Assembly: GCF_000001735.4 (NCBI RefSeq)
Contig: NC_003074.8
Coordinates: forward strand, 4,712,101-4,776,100
DNA: 64,000 bases
Source: Arabidopsis thaliana
Taxonomy: Eukaryota; Streptophyta; Magnoliopsida; Brassicales; Brassicaceae
Direction: 5' to 3'
A model generated the notes under the pieces. The model did not search any database, had not been told where the DNA came from, and saw nothing but the letters and a program-made list of their open reading frames with translations. The position numbers were made by a program, and so were the translations under genes. Positions 1 to 11,833 of the stretch are shown here, one piece after another. How positions within the stretch are numbered: the stretch's first letter is position 1; each line of letters opens with the position of its first letter.

Positions 1-350
1 TTGGTGACTTCTGACTCTTCTCTCACTGTCTCTATCCTCGCGACTGTTCCGTAACACCTCTAATTGAGCTTTAAAGGACTGCATTTTCTGCAACTCAAGC
101 TCCTTCTTCTCCTTCTCCAGCTCCACCACTTGTTTAAGCTTTATACCACCTTTTCATAACTTGCTGCAAATCCAACTATTGCCATTGCCACCTCTCCAAG
201 CTCCATCTCATCCACTTTTACCCGCGGTGGCAGCAATAATGGTAGTTTACTGTCGTCAACTGAGTAAGCAGAAAGTTCAAGTTCAGATTCTAATTCAGTC
301 TCAGAAGCAACTCTTTTCCTGAAATGCCATCGTTTTGGATCACCACTCGT
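1..350 (-). pseudogene. Frameshifted fragment resembling a trihelix (SIP1-like) transcription factor C-terminus
   Basis: Read on the minus strand from about 345 down, an open frame encodes PKRWHFRKR, then a Glu-rich stretch, then EMELGEVAMAIVGFAASYE. It hits a TAA just after EKVV near 150. The next frame continues as a charged coiled coil (KQVVELEKEKKELELQKMQ) to the window edge, so one reading frame is split over two phases with a stop between. The order basic patch, Glu-rich spacer, hydrophobic helix, Glu/Lys coiled coil resembles the C-terminal half of SIP1-clade trihelix factors; that family assignment is inference. No trihelix DNA-binding domain lies inside the window. It could also be an exon pair separated by a tiny unrecognised intron, but no GT-AG pair near the break restores the frame. 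Confidence 0.42.
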
Positions 351-780
351 TGTTCAGATTTTGATTCAAGTCTCAGAAGCAATTATTTCTCACTCTCTAA
401 TGGTTGGTAAGATAAGAAAGGTTCGACCAAAATGGAACAAAAAATAATGTAAATTTTTATGTAATCAAATGCTGAGACAATCAATAACTAATAAGAATAT
501 AGAAGGAACTGTGTTTGATCAACATAAAGCAATTGATTTCATCGATCTCAATGATCTTTAACGATTCTTGCTTTTAGGAGACAACAATTCAATGACAGCA
601 CAGGAGAAACAAAAATAAAAATAAGAAGATTCTAGAGAAGGAGGTGGGTAGTTTTACAAAACGACGACCCTTTGAGTTTCGATGTATTCCTCATTGAGAA
701 GACAACAACCACTCATCTTGTCTGCGACTAGTCGACAAATGTGGGGAGATGAGTTAGCAAAAAAATATGGTGTGAAGTGG
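351..780. other. Spacer and 3' flank of the DnaJ gene
   Basis: Non-coding stretch between the trihelix-like relic and the DnaJ stop codon. The part next to 780 is probably the 3' UTR of the minus-strand DnaJ gene. The rest is AT-rich with no credible open frame. Confidence 0.5.
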
Positions 781-2261
781 CTATGAGGTGGGGACTCCAT
801 AGTTGTTTGACGACGACGTTTCGTGACCAGCCGATGGAACATTGTTCTTTCTCCTGTTTCTTCTTCCGCCATTGTTTTTCCCTTTCTTGAACTCTTGCTG
901 ATGGTCCACCTGCTGATCCACCAACACCAATTCATCATTCATCAAGAAGAGTATTATAAAGTGACTCTGAAAAGGAAGAGTTTGAAGTGGTTTCAGTTCC
1001 TTACCCCTAAAGAGAAGGAATGAGCTCTCGGGTCATATCCGAAAGGATCATTATTCATCCCCATCGAACTTGTCGCAAACGAAGATGACCGCTGAGAATT
1101 TGTATCGAATACAAAACTACGAGATGAAGTGAAATTTGAAGTGGAGCAGGACGATGATGATGGGAATGCTGCAGCGTCTCCTTGAAACATCTCATTAAAC
1201 AGATCTTGTAGTTGTTCAAAACTGTCCCCTGTGTTATTATCCTGCAAACCAACATCTCAATCATCAGCAAGTTGCAATCGATGGTTGTGTAATACATTGA
1301 TGGGAAATTAAAGCAGGCTGCTTACACTAGGCTTGGATTGATTCATCATAGTCGCCATTTCGTTCAAGAAATCTCCCATTCCCTGCAACCATCAACAAAT
1401 GATTTCCATCAATTACATGGTTGATAGGTTCAGAGTTCAATCAGACAAAATAAGAAGTACGTGGTGTCACACTTGACCCGTTAAAAGCATTGTACTTTAA
1501 ATGCAATGGAACAAAAGTAACCAAGGCTGGAAAGTGAAAATCTTTATGAAGAAACAAAAAAAGGGAGATTTACGTTTTGGTCATCATCATCATCAGTATT
1601 ATAAGCACCAACATCATACAGGAACCTCTTGTTGGAGTCAGACAGAACTGTGTGCCCATAAAAAAAAGCTTAATCAGGAACATTAAACAAAATTTGTCAA
1701 GGAGCAAGGAAATACTAGAGGATCTGTATCCAATAATCAATTCACATTTGTTCAATGAGAATAATAGAGCAATAGGATGATGTTGATGAAATTACCAGAG
1801 TAGGCTTCTTGGATTGCCTGAAATTTCTTCTTTGCTTCTTCTACAAACTCCATTGACGAACAACGATCTGGATGCCATCTCTGAATCCAAAACAAAAAGT
1901 TCTCAATCAATTTTCAGTGTCAAAAGGAAAAACTTTACAAGTGCATACAAACCTATCACAGCTAAGGCAAGATCAAAGGAAACACAGAATCAATTGTTCC
2001 ATCGATGTAACATATAATGCAGCTAACAAATTCAAATCAAATTGGTTATTACATGCAAATACTCCAAATCAGGGAAACAGATACAATCATTGTTCTGTAC
2101 TTCAATGAACAAAAACGAAATAAACAAATTTCGAAAATAAGGAAACTTACGAGAGCAAGCTTCTTATAAGCAGAACGGAGCTCCGTCTTAGAACATTCCT
2201 TCTTCAAACCCAGAACAGCGTACAGATTCTCGTTGATCTTCTCGCTATTACTGGACGCCAT
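781..2261 (-). CDS. DnaJ-domain (J-protein) co-chaperone, six exons
   Basis: Small J-domain protein expected to stimulate the ATPase of an Hsp70 partner. Exons (minus strand): 2261-2151, 1880-1796, 1647-1574, 1382-1326, 1241-1005, 909-781; the spliced frame is open and gives about 230 aa. The J domain is N-terminal, residues ~12-80: NLYAVLGL, KTELRSAYKKLAL, the catalytic HPD motif in RWHPD (residues 38-42, first codons of exon 2), then FQAIQEAYSVLSD. A poly-Asp stretch follows, then a Ser/Phe-rich linker and a basic tail. There is no Gly/Phe region or zinc finger, so it is a type III (class C) J-protein. The last intron has a second in-frame acceptor at 966 that would add 19 residues. The start is the first ATG before the J domain. 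Probably At3g14200 by recognition; the client is unknown. Confidence 0.88.
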
Positions 2262-3907
2262 CGCTAATTTTCTCCTTCCAGATCAACAAAAAAAAAGAGA
2301 AACCCAATTAAAAAAAAACTCGTTTTTCCGACGAGTTTTCACCGCTCAAAAACAGAGCCAACAAACTTGGGATGTTTGGTGTGTGTATAGGTTTGAGTAT
2401 CGATACTAAAGAGGTTCGAAACGACGTCTTCTTAAGGGCAGAAAAAAAAACCCGGAGAGATTAGGGTTAGATAGGTGTCGATCAAAGAAGAAGAAGTAGA
2501 AATTTGGAGAGAAGAAAGGAAAGAACAAACAGGTTTTTTTATATGTTTTTTCTAACTCTGCCTTTCTCTCTCGTACAAAGATGGAATGGAACTCTCCAGA
2601 ACCTCTCTTACCACTTGTTTAGATCTTTTTAATTGGTCCTACTACTTTCTTTTTTTACTACTAATAATTTATCGTATTCTTCCATTTTCGTCAAACTAAT
2701 AATAATACTTCTTAGAACAAAAAATATCTATTCAAATAGTACTAATCACTTCATTTTTATTTTCATAAAAAAGACTAATAAATTTTTCAAAGTAAAAATA
2801 TAAATAATAACTGTTTCTTTTACCCCCAACTTATAAACCTTTTCTTTTTGGGCTTCCACCACATCACCCAAACTTATAACTTACGTATCAGTAAATTTGG
2901 TAATTAAAACGTTCATTTAAATGTTTGTTTGTCTCTTTTTTATAATTTTCGTTGGTCAAGAAGTTGAATTTTTTGTTTAATTTTTTGGAACATTGGACGA
3001 ATAATAGTACAGTCATGAGAGTGCGGCTGAGATTTTTCAGATGTGTCGATGATATTTTTATGCCTCACACTCGCCAGAAGGTTCTAATGAATGTGGCGTT
3101 TTCGTAAACTACAATAAACTATGAGGTCTTTGCGTCACCGTCAATTTTTTGGAAACGTGTGCTTTTTAACTTTAAACGCGTCAATCAATATCCACCACGT
3201 ACGGGACCCTTATACTATAAAAATCAAATCACTAATCACGATTACGAGTGCTTTTGTTCATTTCATTTTTGCCGCCCCCTCCTCTCCCCTATTTTGAAGT
3301 TGACCTCATTCATATAGCTTGAGCTTGTAATGTAATGTTAATACACTGATTACTAAAGCTAATAAACAAACCAGTAACTTGGCCTCGTTATAAAGTACTA
3401 ACTAAGATGCGTTTTTTGCATTTGCAATGCTCAAGTGATGATTCGATAACATTAGAAACACACACATAACATGTATATTATATAGTGTGTGTGCATATCT
3501 AGTGTCCACTTTATTGGAGTCGTTGAAGATATAATGAAGAGTAATGAACTTGTATGAAGGTACTCACTCTGTTTTATTGCAATCGATCATAGTTCTCCAG
3601 AAAATTAAAGTAATATGTCAAAAAGAAAAATGGAACAAGATGTAAGTCATGTTCAATCTCCATGTCTTTTTTTATAAATTATTTACAAATTTGTTGTGAT
3701 CCTCTCTTTCTTTCTCACCTTTTCACCCTTTTTCTTCCAATTCTATTAACCATAAATTAGCGGCGATTAGTAATTCTTTTTCAGTTTTTCTTCTTTCTTT
3801 GTCACCCACTAAAGACTAAAGAGTATGCTCTTTCTTGTTTTTGTTTTGCTTTTTTTGGTTTTGTTTCATATGGCTTGTAGGTGTTGTTGAAAAGCTTTGT
3901 TCTCTCA
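2262..3907. other. Intergenic: DnaJ 5' UTR/promoter, then 3' flank of the SAC gene
   Basis: About 2262-2560 is pyrimidine/purine-skewed and is the likely 5' UTR and core promoter of the minus-strand DnaJ gene. From 2600 to 3900 it is AT-rich with no convincing frame. An ACGT-rich patch (CCACCACGTACG) lies near 3193. The final ~200 bp is probably the SAC 3' UTR. No RNA gene or transposon seen. Confidence 0.5.
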
Positions 3908-6900
3908 TCACCAGAAATGACCGTCTTCATCCATCACCCACCTCACATAACCTTCAGGAATCCCGGAAATGGCTTCTTCTTCTTCTTTATTTCCCTGTAG
4001 TTTATAAAGGAAAGCAGAGTTTGTTATTATTAGCATTGCGGTTTTATGCATCATCAATGGCTGCTTTGTATTTACCTTTCTACTGTTGGAACCAACTGTT
4101 TCAACAACACAAATTTCTGACTCTATTTTTCTACTTTCAGGGATGGTTTCAAAGGATCTAACCACTGTGGCTCTGCACAAATGAAAACATGTCAAAGACT
4201 TTCTATAGAACATTTCTGGTTTGATATTAACATTAGCCACATTAGATAGATTCGAAAAGACTTTTGTTGGTTACCTTCCGCAACTCTCATCTTCACAAGA
4301 GTTTCCTGAAGAAGATACCCAATCCATATCAAAAGCTGCACATGTACATTGCTCACCATTCCCATCACAGCAGAAGCAATCGTTTTCAAGAATATCATCT
4401 AAACCTAATTCCTCTAATATCGGTGGTGGAGCACTGCAAAACAATAGCCATTCCTCAGGTTTAGCTGACAGCAACCCCTATATATTTAGAAGCTTTCTTT
4501 GACATAGATCATAAGCTTTTTTACCTCAAACTAGCAGCAATCTTGGCAGTTTCAGACGTTGAGATCTCCGGTGCTGAATCTGAAAGACCTTTAACTTCTT
4601 CATCTTTTTCAGCTAAACCATGTCTACCTACTGGTCCCAATGCGGCTGGACTGCTCTCGCTAATGATGCTACTTTCTGATAGAGATCGTTTCATCGTCGA
4701 TCTAAAGGCAATAAAATGGAATGTAAGCATCTCTAATGAAACATAGAATGTATCAAACTTCTCTACAAGTGTCTCATTAAACAGGAAAGAAAATATACCT
4801 TGAAGTCTCTGGTACAGAATTGGCAAGAAATCTTGCTGCGTTGTAATGCTGATCAGAACCCAATTCCCATAGCGCTGGCTTATCTGATTGTGGCTGAAAG
4901 TATCCCAAGAACCTGTAGAAAGATACAAATCAAAGTCATATAATTTTTCATACCATAGAAAAAGAAAACAGAGAAAATTTAACCCAGCATACACGTTAAT
5001 TGCATCTTGCTTTTCGGCATCCATATAGGCGTTACTGTAGTAACGTTGTAAAGTTCTGAAGAATTCCTGTGATTGAGTCGCTGCTCTCCATTGACCACGC
5101 CTTTCACAAAATATCTGGCCACATAAGTAAGATCATTGGTTAACAATTATGTCCTAAGATTTTTATCTAGCGAGACAAAAACTTATGGCCAGAGAAGTAA
5201 AAGAGACCTTGTTGTGTGCCGCGGATCCTCCATACTGAAGTGCAAGTGTATCTCCCATCGTCTCATAAATTCCCATCAAATCTTCAGCGAGGGGATTGTC
5301 TAGATCAATATTAGTAGACTCTGTCAATCCCAAAGCATGGAGTTGACGCCCAAATGCTACCAACCCATAGGCATATTGAGCAACATTGGTGCGATCTAAA
5401 CAGTCTATGCAATTGGTCCTCAGGACTCCTTTCTGCAGCATGGTAACTTCCTTTTGCTGATCTTCCTTAGCATCCTTACTATCATTACCGTTTTCCACCA
5501 CCAAATTTGGTGCAGTTTCATCTTTACTGGGTGGATCATAAGTAGAACATTCACCATCGTCGTTCCTGCAATAATTACCGGAAGAATCAAATTGATCAGA
5601 GCCTAGCTTCTAACAATACAAGAGAGATGAATAATGTGCTAAGCAAGAAACCTATTGGTAAATAGAATACTCACTCCAAGGTGGATGGATTCTGGTTCTG
5701 AAATCCTTCTCCTCTAAGATCTGGAGTTAATTGACAGTAGAAGATGCTGGTCAAGTTCAGAGCATAAGTAGCCAACCTGCCGAGAATTGCCAACACGTTT
5801 GTGCCTTTTCTGGAAAAGTAAAAACGCTAGTGTGTTAATAAAAAGATGCAATGAAAAGAAAAGAAACAAAGAAACATATGAGGTTATCTCCATCACGTAC
5901 TTTCTGGAGTGTTTATGCAAGTCCCAGTGAAGAGGCCTTAGACGATCCTCTTTGCTTAACCCTTTATTAATAAATCTAATTGCATTTGCAAACTCTGCAC
6001 GCAGAATAGTCTCCCGAGGCCTCTTTTCACGCGTCTGTTTTTTCAATCAAGTGAATTAGGATTTAGCAGGACGATATATCAAAATTTGTATCCTCTAGAT
6101 TACCGAGGAGTTAGAATACCAACCTTTATCAAGTTCAGTATGATGATTGGATTCCCATATCTCCTTCCAAGATTTTCAAAATGCAGTCTGGTTGCCTCAA
6201 AGTTGGGGTCTTTCGGTGACACTTTACACAGACAAGAGATATCAGCACAAAAAAGCAAAGAAGAAGAAAAATGACATTGGTAAGAATATATTATGCTGAA
6301 GAAAGAAGATCATACATATTATATCAGGTTTGATATTCAAGCGTGAGGTCTCCTGAGACCAGAACAAAGGAATTGAACCCCGATTCTGAACTACAGAACT
6401 TATTCGGCCGGGATTACCATCTTGAGCTTCCTCGAAAACAATCTGCTCTGTCTCAACATCATTAGCTACCCTGCCTTTCTCGTTTACACCACGTTTCAGA
6501 TATCTGGAGGACAAGATAGAAGATTATGATCCAACTAAAACTTATCCCAGTACAGCTTAACTAAATGAATGGCAGAGATAAAACAAGCTCAGGTGGAGAG
6601 ATTGTACCTTGTACCAGCATAATGCCGAGATCTGCGAGAAATTAGAGTCAATCTAAAGTTCTTCTCAGAAACTGATAGTTTGACCTATATATTGGACAAC
6701 AAAAAAAACCATTATAAAGGTTAACAGATTTTAATGTGCGTAGAAAGAAAAAAGAATGGAGAAGGCATCCACATAGTGGGGTTTGGGGTTCACTCCTAAT
6801 TCTTATGAGAGCTTCTTCTCTCATGCTGTACAAATTTTCAAAATCAAGCAACATGGACACGGAATTTTCAATGTGAGGTTAAAATATCTAAACACCTGTT

Positions 6901-8385
6901 TGTAATATGCATATCTCTGAATGTTAGATAAAATTAATAGAACCTTTGGACAAATTAGTACAAGTGATACCTGTTTGAAAAATCCATATACCAAGGCAAC
7001 TGTCCACATACAGTCCTTCACGTTATTCCGAATCCTTCGAGTTAAGTATTCGTTCCAGACAAACATCGATTCGTAGTAAGTGTGTCCTTCCACATTGTTA
7101 GACAGATTCCTCTGAAGTGTATGCATGATGTGATAGGAATAGCTGAAGAAGAAGTCCTTTGTGAGATCAACAGTGCAGAGCAGCCTCTTGTACCTACAAA
7201 ATTTCCATGGAAGACAGAAGAAAACAAAAACCAAACATGATTTAGAACCTGGATCAGTATCTGAAAAAGAAGGAAGTTAACAAGATAATACAAAGTTCAC
7301 AATATAACAGATTAAATGACAGTAGGAGAGAATAAAAATGAGCTCTCCCTTTCTTGATAGTACCTCTGTCATATAACATATCAAGATAAATACAACAAAT
7401 AGAAGTGTGTCCACTGTACAAACAGAGGAGAAGAATACCTAGAAATAGTAAAAAGCAAAAATGCGCAACAAAAAATTGTCCCACTACAGACTAAATAAGA
7501 TTTGAAACTCTAAGCTGCTGGATTATCTCCAACAGCGATAGACAAAGTAAAGAGGAACATGTAACGAATTCAATCACAGTTACCTCAACAACTGTTAACT
7601 TGTCTAATAGAAACCTGTGACACTATTATTGTGCAGATCAAAGAGGGTCACAATAGAGAGAAAAAAAAAGATAGCAGAATGGTCTTAAAATCTAAATACA
7701 AGTGATAAAGCTTTATAATTTCGAAAAGTAATGTAAGGATAAAGGTAGCAAGGTACAGGTTTTCCATTTTACAAGCAGAAGTAACATAAGAAAACCTTTT
7801 CTCGTCCTTAGAATAAGCCACATTGGATAGCACAGAGGCATGTGGAATCGTGATGATCTTGCTCTTCGCAACACCATAAACAGTGTGCCCACAAATTTCA
7901 CCAAGCTTCTTTCTTTTAGTGATTATCAGCATGTAATAAGGTCCCAAGAACCTTATGAATCCTACACCAAGAAAAAATTGAGATTATAAAGAAGAAGAAA
8001 CAACTAGTATAGAATCAGATGCTACAAAGACATTTCATTACCGATGATCCCGTAGCAGGTGGTGACAAATTTCAAACCACCAGATGATCTGTTTCCCTCG
8101 TGTATCCTTCTCAAAGTTTCAAAGCATTCAGCTTCTGTGTAAGCCGTTGAATCTTCGTAGATATTGACCTCTGCTGGCTCTGTCCTATCTAACTTCAGGA
8201 CCCTCCAAGACGTTCGATTTTTATCTCTTCCAATCATATAGAAGCTCTGTTCCACAAAACATAGGTTAATCAGATTAGCAAATCTACGGATTTTATCAAA
8301 TTATGCCCAAAGAAGAGAATCAATAGAGAATAATCACCGAGCGGGTCTCGTAAAGCCTGAATTTTTGAAGAAAGGAAGAACCCAT
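3908..8385 (-). CDS. SAC2: SAC-domain phosphoinositide phosphatase, 16 exons
   Basis: Minus-strand gene. Exons: 8385-8338, 8246-8042, 7961-7796, 7193-6971, 6684-6608, 6503-6316, 6221-6124, 6034-5901, 5809-5675, 5565-5208, 5114-4993, 4912-4799, 4701-4525, 4433-4275, 4172-4076, 3994-3908. They splice to one open frame of about 795 aa. The Sac domain spans roughly residues 80-530, with [20 protein letters not shown], the [17 protein letters not shown] block, and the catalytic CX5R P-loop [12 protein letters not shown] (Cys477, Arg483). The C-terminal part (RSLSESS, then [13 protein letters not shown]) resembles the SAC1-SAC5 plant subgroup. From family knowledge SAC2-SAC5 are tonoplast enzymes that remove a phosphate from PtdIns(3,5)P2. 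No transmembrane segment is evident, so this is the soluble/peripheral type. Subfamily member assignment (At3g14205) is by recognition. Intron 7193-7796 is the longest. Confidence 0.9.
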
Positions 8386-9322
8386 GTCGACTTCTTTGTC
8401 AATCGATCTCTCTGACGCCGCCATTTGGAAAACTCACGTCAGACCCGGAGTTCCGATAAACTCGGGCCGACGATACAACAATAAACGAATTCACAAGAGA
8501 GAAAAAAAGGGAAACCAAAACCCCCCAAATAGATCACACAACGCTATATATATACCCCCAAACCAAATCCGAACAGCTCACGAAACTGAATCTGACTTCA
8601 CACACAAATATTCAAATTTTACAAACTGTAACCAGAAAACACAGACACAACGATCCTAATTTCACAAGTCACTGTACGATACAGATCGAGATTTTAAGGA
8701 GAAAATCACAAAGAATCTGAGTAGATTTCAGATTGGTAAATGAAGAAGAAGAAGATGATGACAGAGCTGCGGTGACCGGAACCACAGAAAAATTTAAGAA
8801 CAAAAAAAAAGGAAATGTACTTTTTTTTTTTTTGGTGATTTCTGGGTTTAAAAGTTTTTAACTTTAGGCGCTCGTTTAAATATCACCTAAATCTCTAATT
8901 TTATATTTATTGTTTGTCAAAATGATTATTAAAAAACAAAAAAAACGGTTCTTATAAAAGAAATATTCAATTTCGAAAAGGTAAGTTTGACTGTAATCTT
9001 TGGGGTGACTTGTAACTTGTTCCATTAGTTAAAATATTTAAATACTTTTTTTATGTTTGAAAAATTATATAGAAATTGTCCAACTGTGTACATATATAGT
9101 TCTATATTAAAAAAAAAAAAACTAGTATAGATAGTTCTTATTCTAAAATTAGCTTCATATGAGCTGGCTGATAAAATTAACTCCCATATGAGCTTAAATC
9201 ATTTACACACAATGGCACAAATAAAGAAATTTTACTTTAAACATTATAGTGTGTATAAACCATCAATTCAATTTTAATAATTAACAATACTATCATATAT
9301 GGGAATCAAAACAGAAATAAAT

Positions 9323-9357
9323 ATAAGAATCTATATTTATTAAATTTAGATTCTTAT
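9323..9357. repeat. Near-perfect 35-bp palindrome
   Basis: Left arm 9323-9339 and right arm 9341-9357 are reverse complements over 17 bp with one mismatch, separated by a single T. The core is AGAATCTA / TAGATTCT. It could extrude as a cruciform or be the residue of a foldback element. A third AGATTC copy follows just after 9365. Confidence 0.8.
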
Positions 9358-9788
9358 ATTCTTATATAGATTCCAATCAATATAGAAATTAATCCAAGCT
9401 TAATAAAAAATTACAAATATACAAAATGGTTAGGAAAAGAAATTAATTAGAAATTATTCCCAAATAAATACAAATAAAATAAAATATATTTCTAATAAGT
9501 AAAAGATTAATGTAAAAATTAAAAATAGCCAGAGGTTAAATTTTGATGATACTAAAATAAAAGAAAATATAAGATGAAAACAAATACAAAAATTGAGATG
9601 TATAAACCCGTTTTTTTTAGTACATTACATATTTACATTTATAAGGAAAGAATGTGACTTTATTGAATTTCATGTAGTGATATAAATAATGTATTGATTT
9701 TCTACTCATGTATTTTGCATTATATCATATTTTAATAGCTAAATATGATCGTTGAGTTTAAACAAATCGATTGAAGTGTTTAAGATTG

Positions 9789-10055
9789 TAACTACTTCGA
9801 TTATTTGTGTTTGAATTGACGTTTAGTTTATATTATCACAAACGAATCTAGAATCTAAAAGTCGTTGTAAGTATAACTACCATGATCGTGTGCGAAATCT
9901 ATAACGGTAGTTTACAAACTTTTGAATCTTTAAATTATAACCACCTCGATTGTTTGTGTTTGCGTTGACGTTTAGTGTATTTTTCTCAAACGAATCCACG
10001 ATCGTAACTGTTGTAAAAACAATTAAAGTCGTTAAAGTATAACTACATGACACAT
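9789..10055. repeat. Diverged tandem direct repeat, unit ~149 bp
   Basis: The blocks TAACTACTTCGATT (9789) and TAACCACCTCGATT (9938) start two copies that also share TTTGTGTTTG, TTGACGTTTAGT, CAAACGAATC and AAGTATAACTAC in the same order. The copies differ by several substitutions and small indels, so this is an old duplication. No coding potential. Confidence 0.75.
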
Positions 10056-11782
10056 TTATGAAAGAAACAAATATAAATACTTATAATAATCTCCAACCCA
10101 AAAAAAATAAAATAAAAATCTGATTATTGATCATGTAAAACAGTAAAAGTTCAAAAGTAAGCCAAATCATAACACAATTTTGCATATGATGATGTAATGC
10201 AAGAACTACTAAATTATTTTTTATCAAGTAAAAATAAAAAGTAGAGAATATATTTGAACAAACAAAACAAATGCATCGAATTTTAGTAGTTAATTAGGTG
10301 TGATTGATAGGCTGATGGAACCACTAAATATTTTTAAACCACTAATTTTTTTGGGGGGGAAATACAGTAAGAACAAGTTTTTGAGAACACTTTTACTGTC
10401 TGATAAAAAAAAAATTTGTAATAAAATAATAGTACAAATATTATTAACTTGTTATACTGTTTCAATTTTCAAAGTATGGAAAGACAACAAACCTACGGTT
10501 ACTTTGTTTGCATTGGGACTATGCAAACTCAAAATATGACAAAACAAAATGAGAAACCCGTGTTAGGAAACAACCATTCGTGATTTCAAAATTATTAATC
10601 TCAACCACCCAAAGACAAAGTTTTCACAAGCGTTTTTCTAACCAGCTATAATTGAGTCAATGACAAACGCAGTCAGCCTTTTCGGGAATGTCGATTTTCT
10701 AATTTACAAATAATGTCAAAACTCGTTTTCACTTTACATTAATAAAATATTAATTCAAATTAATTAAAGACTTATTCGTACTTTTCTTAGAACTTAGAAG
10801 ATTAAGCAAAACGTGTACGGGAGTACAACGTCCCTTGTATGAATCCTTCTCTTTCTTCAAGATATTTTTTGGCATGATTAAATTAACCAGCTCTATTAAC
10901 TTACTAAATGATTTATGTTTCTATCTATATGATATATAAGATATGACCGTTAAAAACACACAAATTTAATTACAAAGGTGAAATGTGAAATACTAAGCAG
11001 TTTTCGCGTGATATTATATAATTTTTAAAAAGTTAATAAATAAATATTATAATAATCTGCTTATAATTTGCGGTAAGAAAGTTAATCACTGAGTATTTAA
11101 AAAAATTAGGTTCGTAAATGATTACAGACTTGTAGTCATTTATATATATAGACTTGCCCTCATATATTACAGACTTGTAGTCATATATATATATGATAGG
11201 TAAATTTTACATATAACATGTGGGAAAAATGAACATCATATAGAAGTCAGAAGTATCATATGTAATGTAAGTTAGATTCGACATGCCGTCAGGCCATTGG
11301 CTTCTCTAAAAGTTGTAAATTAGAGAATAGAATCATTAAAAAGCAACTAGCGAATGGAATATCAGTATAAACAAAAAGAAGAATATACTAATATGCTTTA
11401 TATTCCATGTCAGCTTGATATTCCATTTAATCATAACTAGTTTAGAAATTCTCAACGTGGAGATTTGATTTATCTACACTCTTTCTCGTCTATTTGCCAA
11501 ATTCTCCAACCCTTCGATATATATATAGTCAAAGGTTTGCAAATGATAGACGTTTCATTCAACTTATGTCACTTTCACATAAATCATTCTAGTATACTCT
11601 AATCGAGTAAATAGTTAGAATTACCTAATTGTTAATGCGAAAGGAAGAACGTTAACGAGAGCTCCCGAACCGTTGGATTTTGTAAATCCGACGGCTTAAA
11701 ACGACGAAGTTTGGGGGAAGATGTACAAAAAGACAACATGGGAAAGACCCTGAAACCGAGGAACTGGAAACAGCTGGCTTGA

Positions 11783-11833
11783 TGACGTGGCATAACGTGG
11801 GCGTTTCGTCCTATCACAACGAGCATCACGTGG
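11783..11833. promoter_or_regulatory. Cluster of three ACGT-core (G-box/ABRE-like) motifs
   Basis: GACGTGGC (11784), AACGTGGG (11794) and TCACGTGG (11826) lie within 50 bp. These are consensus bZIP/bHLH sites (ABRE/G-box class). No annotated-looking transcript starts nearby, so the target is unknown. The cluster could be chance or the promoter of an unrecognised non-coding transcript. Confidence 0.4.

Noticed and set aside
4440..4480. An earlier acceptor for SAC2 exon 14 that would include [12 protein letters not shown]
   Set aside because: It breaks the reading phase from exon 13; the acceptor TTTTGCAG before 4433 restores it.
4221..4502. Plus-strand frames over the SAC2 exons
   Set aside because: They are antisense shadows of SAC2 exons 14-15, whose minus-strand frame shows family motifs.
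11632..11829. 65-codon minus-strand frame over the ACGT-motif cluster
   Set aside because: No domain, no splice partners, single occurrence; length is expected by chance.
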